IMG/VR virus record: IMGVR_UViG_3300025466_000108
Span: 1-34,774 of that record
DNA length: 34,774 nucleotides
From: a virus
Strand: one strand, 5' to 3'
Every line of letters starts with the position of its first letter. The first letter of the stretch is position 1. Under the pieces are notes generated by a model. The model made no database searches and had not been told where the DNA came from. It was given only the letters and a program-made list of their open reading frames with translations. Positions 17,049-24,521 of this stretch are shown one piece after another. The position numbers were made by a program, and so were the translations under genes.

Positions 17049-17969
17049 TTAACGAATACGTCCGCCAATAGTAGATTTACTATTAGCTGGCTTATCGCTT
17101 GCACCTTTCTTCTCTGGTCCGTGTCCTGGTTCACGCTTTGTGAAACCTGTCTTACCAGCTTTACCGCCTGGAACATTAACGTTACCGGCTGCATCTGGAT
17201 TAGGAACTACGTTACCTTTTAACAAACCTGTACCTTTTAAATTACCTTGGTTTGCAAATGTTGGGCTTTCTACGTCGTTACGAGCGATATTTTCTACTGT
17301 ACCACCCATGTCATTCTTCATATTGTCGATAACAGACTTCTTGTTTACACCGTCATCACCCATTTTTCCAAATGAATTGTATGTGTTTCCACCTACTTTA
17401 TTAACATATTCCATTAGATTGTCAAGATCGTCAGCACCATCTTGAGCACCATCATCACCGTGTACCTGTGCGGCTAAATCATGCATTGGCATGCCGTCAC
17501 CGTGAATACCTGGAGTTTGTTCTTCTTCGTGTTCTTCACCTGCTAATAGATGCTCGAATTCTGCTTTTAGATCTTCTAATGCGTCTTCTAGGTCCATAAC
17601 GCGATCTTCAATGTCGCCTTCGCCTTCTTCGCCGCCTTCTTCGTCACCAAATGGCTCTTCTTCGCCTTCAGCATCATCTTCGCCTTCAGCATCATCTTCG
17701 CCTTCAGCATCATCTTCGCCTTCTTCATCACCACCAAAGTCTGGCTCTTCGCCATCATCATCTGTTGGCTCTTCTTCAGTGTCATCTTCTGAGTCGTATG
17801 GGTTACCTGTATCTTTTGGTGCTTTTCCACCAAAGTCTGATTCTAATAATTCTTCGTAAATTTCACGTGATTTTCCAACAACGATGTTGTGGAAGATTTC
17901 TTTTGCTGTATCTTGATCTTCGTTGATCAAAGCTTCTAGCATTGCTTCAAATTGAGCGCGGTCAGTCAT
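17049..17969 (-). CDS. gp67: Acidic prohead core protein, T4 gp67-like with long extension
   Basis: A 306-residue protein. Its first 60 residues (MLEALINEDQDTAKEIFHNI, then helical) followed by a Glu/Asp-rich tract match the plan of T4 gp67, an 80-residue prohead core protein, and it sits in the same place between portal and protease. The acidic tract (about 60-125) contains three exact AEGEDD-type repeats encoded by 18-bp DNA repeats. Unlike T4 gp67, a further 180 residues follow, including a helical EDRVMDLEDALEDLKAEF segment and a basic, Gly/Lys-rich tail (KGASDKPANSKSTIGGRIR). The ribosome site AGGAG is good and a late promoter lies in the leader. Homology to gp67 is my inference from plan and synteny. 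Confidence 0.75.
   Translation of the reverse strand: MTDRAQFEAMLEALINEDQDTAKEIFHNIVVGKSREIYEELLESDFGGKAPKDTGNPYDSEDDTEEEPTDDDGEEPDFGGDEEGEDDAEGEDDAEGEDDAEGEEEPFGDEEGGEEGEGDIEDRVMDLEDALEDLKAEFEHLLAGEEHEEEQTPGIHGDGMPMHDLAAQVHGDDGAQDGADDLDNLMEYVNKVGGNTYNSFGKMGDDGVNKKSVIDNMKNDMGGTVENIARNDVESPTFANQGNLKGTGLLKGNVVPNPDAAGNVNVPGGKAGKTGFTKREPGHGPEKKGASDKPANSKSTIGGRIR
17666..17719 (-). repeat. Three tandem 18-bp repeats in gp67-like gene
   Basis: Three perfect copies of an 18-bp unit (CTTCAGCATCATCTTCGC on the plus strand), flanked by partial copies, encode the repeated acidic hexamer in the gp67-like protein. Being a multiple of three, copy-number change would keep the frame. Confidence 0.85.
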
Positions 17970-18007
17970 GTTAAATTCTCCTGTGATTGTGTTACAAGGC
18001 TGTGTAT

Positions 18008-18014
18008 TATTTAC
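18008..18014 (-). promoter_or_regulatory. Late promoter element GTAAATA before gp67-like gene
   Basis: Minus strand GTGTAAATAATACA, about 40 nt upstream of the gp67-like start, with an AGGAG ribosome site in between. It would drive the core/protease/scaffold/capsid segment separately from the portal. Confidence 0.45.
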
Positions 18015-18047
18015 ACTTATATTAAAAAAGTGTATGGTAATGGCGTG

Positions 18048-18071
18048 AAAACAGTCAGTTTTGACAGTTTT
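18048..18071 (-). terminator. Hairpin terminator after the 80-residue ORF
   Basis: Arms AAAACAGTCA (18048-18057) and TGACAGTTTT (18062-18071) form a 10-bp stem with one mismatch, ending in TTTTC on the minus strand. It lies just after the stop codon at 18076 and before the late promoter at 18008. Confidence 0.55.
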
Positions 18072-18075
18072 TTAA

Positions 18076-18318
18076 TTATTGACCTGGCTGTGGAGGAGGA
18101 GCAGAGTACATATCATGGATAAAGTCTAATTCTTTTTCCTGCTCTAATATGTGAGCTTCACTACTCTTACGCAGTTCGTTTATTTGTTTTAGTGTTAATC
18201 TAGTCTTGCGGGTATCAGTCCTGTGTATAGTTGAATTATCACGGTCAGCCTCATAACGTAGATCATTAGCTACATGACGAGTGTCCGGATCAATATAAAA
18301 CAGTTCTCTTAAAATCAT
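18076..18318 (-). CDS. Conserved small T4-like protein between portal and core genes
   Basis: An 80-residue protein from ATG at 18318 (MILRELFYIDPDTRH). It is rich in charged residues and predicted helical, with TRKTRLTLKQINELRKSSEA and a C-terminal MYSAPPPQPGQ. The TRKTRLTL-QIN-LR segment is familiar to me from an unnamed small gene next to gp20 in T4-like cyanophages, but no function is known to me. An in-frame start 75 nt upstream would lie inside the portal gene and is less likely. There is no ribosome-binding site: the ATG is 4 nt after a CATAAATA late promoter element that overlaps the portal stop codon, so a leaderless message is possible. Confidence 0.75.
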   Translation of the reverse strand: MILRELFYIDPDTRHVANDLRYEADRDNSTIHRTDTRKTRLTLKQINELRKSSEAHILEQEKELDFIHDMYSAPPPQPGQ

Positions 18319-18322
18319 AATG

Positions 18323-18330
18323 TATTTATG
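18323..18330 (-). promoter_or_regulatory. Late promoter element CATAAATA overlapping portal stop
   Basis: Minus strand CGCATAAATACATTATG. TAA is the portal stop and the final ATG starts the 80-residue ORF. It is identical over 14 bases to the element at 13445-13452. Confidence 0.55.
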
Positions 18331-20089
18331 CGACTGGGCCCTGTCCGCCACCTGGAGGACCACCTGGCATTGCACCCTGTGCGGCCGTAGCACCTACTCC
18401 GCCTTCTGCTTCTGGACTGCTTTGCAAGTCTTCTGGAGCTTCCATATCGGCAGCGGCACCCATATCGCCTTGTATGCCACCTGCTGATATGCCTGCACTA
18501 CGCATTTCTCCAGCGGAATCTGTATCTGTAGGTTGTCCTTTACCATTCTCTTCAGCCCACATACGTTCATTCTCTGCAATTTCTTCGTCAGTTAAACCTA
18601 AGAAACGATTCATTGCAAATCGTTTTGACATGAAAGGAACAGCTTGTACAGTATTAAATGTGTTAATACGTTCAGCATCAATGGTTGCCTGGCGTGAACT
18701 GGCAAAGTTCATTGGAGGATTGAAGTTTAATTCAAACAAATTAGGATCAATATTCAATCCTTTGCCATGCATGTACATCTTAAACTCTTCATCAAAGATA
18801 CTGGTTATTAAACTTTGCAGTCTTTCGCAGTACTTGTTAAAGCGTAGCTCTTGAATGTATGCTGTGCCTACTCGCCCATCATTGAATGTGCTTTGTGAAT
18901 CATCAGCACCAGTAGGCAAATAGCTACTTGGAATACGTAATCCACGGAATAACTTGTTAGTAAAGTACTTCAAGTCATCAATCTCGCCAATATTCTTACC
19001 GCCTTCTAGCATACGCACATCAGAACCTTTACCGTCTGCTGTTTTAGGGAAGAAATAGTCTTCATTTATGCTTAGAGGATTGTATGCAGAGTCTATGACA
19101 TTCTGTCCGCCCCCTGTTTGTGACGGAATACGGCGCTGGTGGATTTCGTTCTTTACACGTTCTACAAATGCCATAGCTAGGTGACTAGGCATATTTCCCA
19201 CGTCAATGCTAAAAACACGACGCTCTGGAGCACGTGATATACGATAAATTAGAATTGCATCTTCTAATAGTTCTTTTTGTTTATAAACCTTAAAGATATT
19301 TTCTAACAAACTGTTACCAAATGGATAATTTTGATCTAATCCTTCTGATAAACTTAGGTGTACAACATGTTTAGCATCTATTGCACTTTCTGTTTGATTT
19401 AAACCAAAGCGAGTACTGCTTGAACTAGTAGATCCGGATCCCGGAGCACCTTTTGTTCCCGATTGGCCACCACCGAACGTACCACCACCACCGGTACCTC
19501 CTGCGTTATTCCTAGGATTTACATTAGGTGTGATCATTGTAGCAATCAAGTTTTCAAAGTTAGGTGCTAGATCTTTAACAACATATTGTTCAGGTTTCTT
19601 ACCTTCGCTTTCATTTACAATAACTTTGACAATTTGACTAGGATCTACCCATGACCATTTTTGATTTTCAGGATCACGAATAAAAAATGCATCGCCGTAT
19701 TTGAATACATTGCGTACAATACGGAAAATACGTGTGTCAAACTTTTGTAACTTGTTCCATTGTGCTAGATACTCGCCTAAGATCTTAATCTCAGCGTTGG
19801 TTCCTTTGTTACGCCATTTAACTGCAAATGGACTTTTTGAATCTTTTAATTTTTGTGTGCAAAATTCTGCAAGGATATCTAAGGCGGCATTAACTTCAGG
19901 ATCGCTGTCCATAACTTCATACTGTTGATAACGTTCAACACGATTAGGACTACCTGTGTAAATGTCTGGAAGGAATGAGCTGTAGTTTGTTCTTGCAGGT
20001 CCCGGACGATTACTAAAGTTGGATCCGTTGATTGGACCCATCATCTCGCCATTGATCGGAACCGGTGTAAAGTATTTTTTCCAACTCAT
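18326..20089 (-). CDS. gp20: Portal vertex protein, T4 gp20-like
   Basis: A 587-residue protein forming the dodecameric DNA entry ring. Family hallmarks: VERYQQYEVMDSDPEVNAAL (about 52-71), VFKYGDAFF, the central LIYRISRAPERRVFSIDVGN stretch, DYFFPKTADGKGSDV, LEGGKNIGEIDDLKYF and LRIPSSYL. It is longer than T4 gp20 (524) for two reasons: a Gly/Ser-rich insertion at about 190-235 (GGTGGGGTFGGGQSGTKG) and a Gly/Ala/Pro-rich C-terminal tail from about 525 ending GGPPGGGQGPVA. Both look disordered. The start has an AAAGGAT site. It lies 14 nt after the tape-measure gene and just upstream of the small ORF and core genes, the T4 head order. Confidence 0.96.
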   Translation of the reverse strand: MSWKKYFTPVPINGEMMGPINGSNFSNRPGPARTNYSSFLPDIYTGSPNRVERYQQYEVMDSDPEVNAALDILAEFCTQKLKDSKSPFAVKWRNKGTNAEIKILGEYLAQWNKLQKFDTRIFRIVRNVFKYGDAFFIRDPENQKWSWVDPSQIVKVIVNESEGKKPEQYVVKDLAPNFENLIATMITPNVNPRNNAGGTGGGGTFGGGQSGTKGAPGSGSTSSSSTRFGLNQTESAIDAKHVVHLSLSEGLDQNYPFGNSLLENIFKVYKQKELLEDAILIYRISRAPERRVFSIDVGNMPSHLAMAFVERVKNEIHQRRIPSQTGGGQNVIDSAYNPLSINEDYFFPKTADGKGSDVRMLEGGKNIGEIDDLKYFTNKLFRGLRIPSSYLPTGADDSQSTFNDGRVGTAYIQELRFNKYCERLQSLITSIFDEEFKMYMHGKGLNIDPNLFELNFNPPMNFASSRQATIDAERINTFNTVQAVPFMSKRFAMNRFLGLTDEEIAENERMWAEENGKGQPTDTDSAGEMRSAGISAGGIQGDMGAAADMEAPEDLQSSPEAEGGVGATAAQGAMPGGPPGGGQGPVA

Positions 20090-20103
20090 TCTAGTTTTAT
20101 CCT

Positions 20104-22590
20104 TTATCTAACACTTACGTTAGGATTCAATTTCTTAGTGGCTCTATGTACTTTACCGCTAGTTTCAAGTAATTCAGCAGTATGCTTGACCATGTCCACA
20201 ACATTCTTATTTAAGTCTACTAGGTCCATGTGCAGATCTTTTAGGGTCACTGTGCCCTGTCTAATTTCATCATGCTGTTGTTGTTTTGGTTGCTCAACTA
20301 CTGCTGGTTTTGGTTGCTCAACTACTGCTTGTTTAATATTGCTGGTAGCGTTGTTCAATCCTCCAACATGTTCCTTTAGATTATCAAACATTGGAGACAC
20401 TTGTTTTTGCATGTCTGATAATGATAACATAGGTGCGGCATTCCATTCTTTGGCCTTGGCTATCATTTCTTTTTGCATTTCACTAGTTGCGTTACCTGTA
20501 GCTTTTTGTAAATCGCTAGTCATAGGTCCAATTGAACGCTGTATGCCCGCAACAAACTCAGGAACTCCAGTAGTTGCAACAACTGCATCTTGTTTTTTCT
20601 TTTCGCTTTCAATTGCCGAAGTCTTTTCAATTTCAGATTGCTTAATTGTTGTTAGTTGTGCTTGACTGCTAGATTTAATTGCTGATTCGTTGTCTTGAAT
20701 CATAGTTTGCACAGCTGATTTCCAGCTAGTTTGAATACTGGATGTTGTTTGTTGAGCAGATTCTTGTGAATCAGTGCCTGCATTTGTACGACTACCAGCG
20801 GAACTGATAGTTGTATTAAACATTTCGCTTAGTTTGCCTATATCAAGATTGCCTGAACTAGACTGATTAGCAGTCATTGATATTGTATTAGATATTAACT
20901 TGCCGATTTGTTGAGAACTAAACACACCCTCTAAATTAGTGCCTTCATTGATTAGAGCATTAACTGGGCCTTTTTCAAACGGTTGTCCAGTCGCTCCAAG
21001 AGTTGTATCTGCACGTGGAACTGGTTGTTTACCGGTAGCAAGCTCTCCGACTAAATTTACCACATCGGCGGCCATGGTAACAGCACCTACGCCAATTTCT
21101 TTTACAGAATCTATAGTTATACTGCCAATGTCTTTAAACAGTGTACCATTTTGTATTGCTCCAGGCAAACGTGTTAACGCTTCAATGCCATTAGCTCTAT
21201 CAACGGCACTGGCCGGAGTGCCTTCTGGTATTACTCCTTTGCCATCAGATGGTTTAACATTTTTAAGTTGATCTATCATGTCTTGGGCAGTTTTTGTTGC
21301 ACCAAAACGTTGATTAATACTATCAATAACTTGTCCTAGAGTAGCATTAAAATCTTTTAGACGAGCATTTGCTTCTACATATAACTCTGTGCTCTTTGCA
21401 CCGGCAGCCTTGTCAATTAACTGCTTGCCTTGTGCATCTTTCATAATCTCGCCATTTTGATCACGCTGAGCAACTAGACCTTTTTGTCTAAATCCAGCAT
21501 CTTCATCGGCAATTTGTCTTGCACGATCCATTGACACATGATACTGATCAGCTACACTCTTAATACTGCTATTGAAATTTTGCGAAGACATATAGACAGT
21601 ACGTGCGGCATCAGCGGCAGCGCCTTCGCCTGTTTGTACCATTCGTCTATAAGTTTCAGTACTCATCTGAGCGGCAACTGCTGTTTCAGCTTGTTTAACT
21701 TGAGCCAGAGCTGATTTACGTTCTTCGTCAGTGTGTGCATTACGCAGATTATTCATTGCGTTTTGTAACTGTGTTCCTGCAGGTCCTAATCCAGCTAGTA
21801 TAGCAATAGTTTCTTTAGTCTTTGCCTGTCCAGTGAATAATTCTTCCCCTACTTTATTCAAGCCTAGGCCTTTTAGTCCCACAGTGGCCTGTTCTAATGC
21901 TTGTTTCTGTTCAGGAGCCATACCTGCTAGTGTGGCCTGTATACGAGCGTTCTTTTGTAGTTCTTGCAGAGCAGATTCTTGCTCTTTACGACTTACACCT
22001 GTTAGCTGTGCAGTCTTGTCCATTTCACTGGCCAATTCAGCAACTGATTGTTGTAGTTTTAGACGTTCTGCATCGTTGTCAAGATTAATTCTACGCTGAC
22101 CAGATATGGTAATTGCCAACAACTCGTTATAGTCTTGAGTTGTATAGCCCATTTTACGCAGACTATCAGCGGCAGTACTGTCACTAAATGACTTGGAAAC
22201 TTGATTAAAGATCTTAGCACTGTCGGTCATGTTACCGCCAAGTGATGTAAAGTTATATTTTCCTTTATCTATAACTTCATTCCACTGATCAGTGCTTAGT
22301 CTAGTTTGATTAATACTGGCACGTAGCCCTATAGCATCGTTATTAAAGCCAATACCTGTTTCAGATGACTTACTCCAAGTAATATAACTTTCGTGTATTT
22401 TATCTTCTAGAGCTTGAAATGCTGCCTTGGGGCTAGTCAGCATTTCGGTGATGTCTGTTCCAAATTTTCTTGACTGACCACTGATGTCAAATCCTTGGGT
22501 AAGACTCATATTACGATTCGTTTGTCGGTGGAGTTCTAGTATTTTCTCTTGAACCTCAAGATTCTTTTGTCTGTATTCGTCTTCAGTCAT
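20104..22590 (-). CDS. Putative tail tape-measure protein (gp29-like role)
   Basis: An 828-residue, mostly helical protein. Residues about 145-250 (LAITISGQRRINLDNDAE, SEMDKTAQLTGVSRKEQESA, ALQELQKNARIQATLAGM) resemble tape-measure proteins of other myoviruses. A mildly hydrophobic segment lies at about 490-525 (IDSVKEIGVGAVTMAADVVN). The C-terminal part is Gln/Ser/Thr-rich with a duplicated PAVVEQPK and a helical end. At about 1.5 angstrom per residue it would specify a tail near 120 nm. Context supports this: it is adjacent to portal on one side and divergent from the gp26/gp51 frameshift pair on the other. No enzyme motif is seen. An alternative is an internal virion protein. The start has a GGGGAA site, and a GATAAATA late promoter lies upstream. 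Confidence 0.65.
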   Translation of the reverse strand: MTEDEYRQKNLEVQEKILELHRQTNRNMSLTQGFDISGQSRKFGTDITEMLTSPKAAFQALEDKIHESYITWSKSSETGIGFNNDAIGLRASINQTRLSTDQWNEVIDKGKYNFTSLGGNMTDSAKIFNQVSKSFSDSTAADSLRKMGYTTQDYNELLAITISGQRRINLDNDAERLKLQQSVAELASEMDKTAQLTGVSRKEQESALQELQKNARIQATLAGMAPEQKQALEQATVGLKGLGLNKVGEELFTGQAKTKETIAILAGLGPAGTQLQNAMNNLRNAHTDEERKSALAQVKQAETAVAAQMSTETYRRMVQTGEGAAADAARTVYMSSQNFNSSIKSVADQYHVSMDRARQIADEDAGFRQKGLVAQRDQNGEIMKDAQGKQLIDKAAGAKSTELYVEANARLKDFNATLGQVIDSINQRFGATKTAQDMIDQLKNVKPSDGKGVIPEGTPASAVDRANGIEALTRLPGAIQNGTLFKDIGSITIDSVKEIGVGAVTMAADVVNLVGELATGKQPVPRADTTLGATGQPFEKGPVNALINEGTNLEGVFSSQQIGKLISNTISMTANQSSSGNLDIGKLSEMFNTTISSAGSRTNAGTDSQESAQQTTSSIQTSWKSAVQTMIQDNESAIKSSSQAQLTTIKQSEIEKTSAIESEKKKQDAVVATTGVPEFVAGIQRSIGPMTSDLQKATGNATSEMQKEMIAKAKEWNAAPMLSLSDMQKQVSPMFDNLKEHVGGLNNATSNIKQAVVEQPKPAVVEQPKQQQHDEIRQGTVTLKDLHMDLVDLNKNVVDMVKHTAELLETSGKVHRATKKLNPNVSVR

Positions 22591-22614
22591 TTATTTTTCC
22601 CCGAAATATGCGTA

Positions 22615-22622
22615 TATAAATA
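22615..22622 (+). promoter_or_regulatory. Late promoter TATAAATA for gp26/gp51
   Basis: Exact T4 late promoter consensus TATAAATA on the plus strand, 29 nt before the gp26 start, with a CCGGAG ribosome site between them. Confidence 0.7.
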
Positions 22623-22632
22623 CTCTATAATA

Positions 22633-22640
22633 TATTTATC
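22633..22640 (-). promoter_or_regulatory. Late promoter GATAAATA for the tape-measure gene
   Basis: Minus-strand GATAAATATATTATAG. It faces the plus-strand late promoter at 22615-22622, and the two -10 elements are only 10 bp apart, so predicted start sites of the two transcripts almost coincide. Confidence 0.6.
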
Positions 22641-22651
22641 CGGAGTTTAAC

Positions 22652-23476
22652 ATGGCTACAAATCCCCTAAAGCAGTTTTTTCGACAACCTAAGATTTTCA
22701 TTAAACTACCTTCAAAGGGTATCTTTAACAATCCCGGCACTTTACAAGGCGACTTGGATAAAATGCCTGTATTTGGCATGACCGGTATGGATGAAATCCT
22801 AATGAAAACTCCGGACGCATTATTAAACGGAGAATCAACCGTGCGACTAATGCAAAGCTGTTGTCCATCTATTACCGACGGATGGGATATCAGCAATTTA
22901 GACGTCGATGCGATTCTAGTGGCCATTAGAATTGCCAGCTATGGAAATGAAATGTCAGTTACACACACCTGCACCAGTTGCGGGGAAGAGGGTGACTATG
23001 ATATTAATCTAAGCTCTATGTTAGATCACTTTAGTCGATGTGAATACGAGCCTAAAATTGTACTTAAAAATCTAGTGATCAAAATCAAACCATTGACTTA
23101 TAAAAAGGTTACTGAGTTCAATTTAGAAAACTTCATGCTACAAAAACAGCTAGCACAGCTAGATACCTTAACTGCCGAGCAACGAGATGTAGAAGTACCA
23201 AAAGTATTTGCCGCGTTGGCAGAACTACAGAATAGAATCTTTCTTGAAACTGTAGATCAAGTTGAGTTAGAAAGTACTGTGGTTACAGAACGTAGTTTTA
23301 TTAAAGAATTCTTGGACAACTGCGATCGAGACATATTTGAAAGCATCAAAGAACAAATTGAAGCTAACAATACCCTGTGGAGATATCCAGATACCACGGT
23401 GCAGTGCGCTAGTTGTCAACACGCCGATTCGTTTGCCATACAACTAGACCAATCAAATTTTTTCGTCAAAGCCTAA
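22652..23476 (+). CDS. gp26: Baseplate hub protein, T4 gp26-like (zero-frame product)
   Basis: A 274-residue protein starting MATNPLKQFFRQPKIFIKLP and continuing MTGMDEILMKTPDALLNG and ILVAIRIASYGNEM, the hallmark of the T4 gp26 / T4_baseplate family. Two CxxC pairs (Cys107/Cys110 and Cys252/Cys255) look like a zinc ribbon split across the protein. T4 gp26 is 208 residues. The ribosome site CCGGAG is well placed and the T4-consensus late promoter is 29 nt upstream. The last codons run through AAT TTT TTC, a slippery sequence, and a -1 shift there continues into the gp51-like frame to give a 348-residue fusion. gp26 takes part in assembly of the baseplate hub. Family assignment is firm; the fusion product is inferred. 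Confidence 0.88.
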   Translation: MATNPLKQFFRQPKIFIKLPSKGIFNNPGTLQGDLDKMPVFGMTGMDEILMKTPDALLNGESTVRLMQSCCPSITDGWDISNLDVDAILVAIRIASYGNEMSVTHTCTSCGEEGDYDINLSSMLDHFSRCEYEPKIVLKNLVIKIKPLTYKKVTEFNLENFMLQKQLAQLDTLTAEQRDVEVPKVFAALAELQNRIFLETVDQVELESTVVTERSFIKEFLDNCDRDIFESIKEQIEANNTLWRYPDTTVQCASCQHADSFAIQLDQSNFFVKA

Positions 23477-23520
23477 TTAGATTATCTAATAAGGAAATTG
23501 AAGAATATCTAGTTAGGCTT
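23455..23520 (+). other. Predicted -1 programmed ribosomal frameshift signal (gp26 to gp51)
   Basis: In the gp26 frame the bases read A_AAT_TTT (23455-23461) and, overlapping, T_TTT_TTC (23458-23464); both fit the X_XXY_YYZ rule. Four to seven nt later a perfect 8-bp stem begins, AAGCCTAA (23469-23476) with TTAGGCTT (23513-23520), enclosing a second hairpin TTAGA/TCTAA (23477-23481, 23485-23489). The gp26 stop codon lies inside the first arm. Shifting at either heptamer gives the same junction, NFFRQSL. The following frame has no ATG or GTG before its conserved core and no ribosome-binding site. Confidence 0.75.
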
Positions 23521-23697
23521 GATAAAGAAATACTACAGTACAAAGAAGAATTTTTTAGAATTGGTTGGTACATGCGGGGCAGTATAAATGTCAACGATCT
23601 CTTTGATCGATACACCACTGAAGACATTAAAATTATAAACGATATTATTAAAGAAAATATCGAAGCAACTAAAAATACTCAGATGCCCTTGCTTTAA
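23461..23697 (+). CDS. gp51: gp51-like hub assembly segment, reached by -1 frameshift
   Basis: The 78 codons downstream of the slip site read as a small helical domain with EYLVRLDKEILQYKEEFF, the core WYMRGSINV, and ENIEATKNTQMPLL at the end. This matches a small ORF that follows gp26 in T4-like cyanophages and is annotated there as gp51-like (hub assembly). T4 gp51 itself is 249 residues. Within its own frame the only possible start before the core is a TTG at 23413, deep inside gp26 and without a ribosome site, so translation most likely comes from frameshifting on gp26. Its TAA overlaps by two bases the stop codon of the convergent gene at 23694-24521. Confidence 0.72.
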   Translation, partial: FRQSLIRLSNKEIEEYLVRLDKEILQYKEEFFRIGWYMRGSINVNDLFDRYTTEDIKIINDIIKENIEATKNTQMPLL

Positions 23698-24521
23698 ATA
23701 TCAATATCCAGGAACTTGCCACTTGTGGGCAAGGGAGCTTTGGGATTTTTGTTAAAGTGTTTGCTCACAGCATCTTTGGCAGCATTGGCTTTAGATGAAA
23801 TACTGTCTACATCTGTATCAGTTCCAGTCAACTTGTCATTGACCTTGTTGCCAAGATCGCCAAGTGGATCATCTTTTTTGCCCATGGTCTTAGCACCTTG
23901 ATCAGATATGTTATGCGTCTTAACTGATGAAATAAATCTACCGGGACCTTGATTCCATAGCCAAGTTAGTGCAGGATCAATTGCATACATCACACAGTTG
24001 GCAATAACTTCTTTGCCTTCTTCAGTTTGCACCCATTGTTGAAGCCAAATACTAGCGGCAGTAGTAGCCAATATCTCAAGCACCGCCGGTCCACCAAATA
24101 CACCTAATGTTGCGATTGTTGCGGCACCACCTGCTACCCAGGCAGCTACTCGACCTACTACTGTAAAACCTATTAACATTCTAATAACTTTTACAATTGA
24201 ACCACTGGCAGCTAATGCAACTACAGTTTCCTCAACTAGGATTCTATATGCCGGCATACGATCACTTTCCGGCATCTGTCGTTCTTTAATAGCCTTGTTG
24301 ACCAAAGCTACCTGTGCTAGATATGTACAGGCAATTTCGTAGGCACCAATCCATTTTACAAAAGTCATAAAACGAAAGGTATTCTTGGCAATAAATCCAG
24401 AATTAAAGATTAACGATTCTCTGGCAGCAGGATCTAGATGTCTAGCTGTGTCTTTGATCAAAGCCAATAGATTATCAGGAGCCGGTACTGATGTTTCAGA
24501 GATTATTTCATAGATTTTCAT
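23694..24521 (-). CDS. Hydrophobic protein of unknown function
   Basis: A 275-residue protein. The N-terminal 100 residues are helical (MKIYEIISETSVPAPDNLLALI). Residues about 104-165 are a long hydrophobic, Gly/Ala-rich region (VIRMLIGFTVVGRVAAWVAG, LGVFGGPAVLEILATTAASIW) able to form two membrane segments with glycine-zipper spacing. The C-terminal 90 residues are hydrophilic (KANAAKDAVSKHFNKNPKAP). There is no signal peptide. It is convergent with gp26/gp51, sharing two to three bases at the stop codons. No ribosome-binding site precedes the ATG, which lies 6 nt after a GATAAATA late element. Late timing and membrane character would fit a virion protein that inserts in membranes or a lysis-linked protein, but no family is recognised. 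Confidence 0.65.
   Translation of the reverse strand: MKIYEIISETSVPAPDNLLALIKDTARHLDPAARESLIFNSGFIAKNTFRFMTFVKWIGAYEIACTYLAQVALVNKAIKERQMPESDRMPAYRILVEETVVALAASGSIVKVIRMLIGFTVVGRVAAWVAGGAATIATLGVFGGPAVLEILATTAASIWLQQWVQTEEGKEVIANCVMYAIDPALTWLWNQGPGRFISSVKTHNISDQGAKTMGKKDDPLGDLGNKVNDKLTGTDTDVDSISSKANAAKDAVSKHFNKNPKAPLPTSGKFLDIDI

Noticed and set aside
17588-17926. Several long frames on both strands across the gp67-like acidic tract
   Set aside because: Their Ser/Pro/Leu-His or Lys-Met repeats come from reading the 18-bp repeats in other frames. The gp67-like frame has a start, ribosome site and synteny.
18319-18393. Upstream in-frame start for the 80-residue ORF inside the portal gene
   Set aside because: It would overlap the Gly/Pro-rich portal tail by 68 nt. 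The added residues look like an out-of-frame reading of that tail, and the conserved-looking part begins at MILREL.
23413-23460. TTG at 23413 as an independent start of the gp51-like ORF
   Set aside because: It lies 64 nt inside gp26 without a ribosome site. The peptide it would add has no conserved look and is simply the gp26 coding sequence in another frame. Frameshifting explains the frame better.
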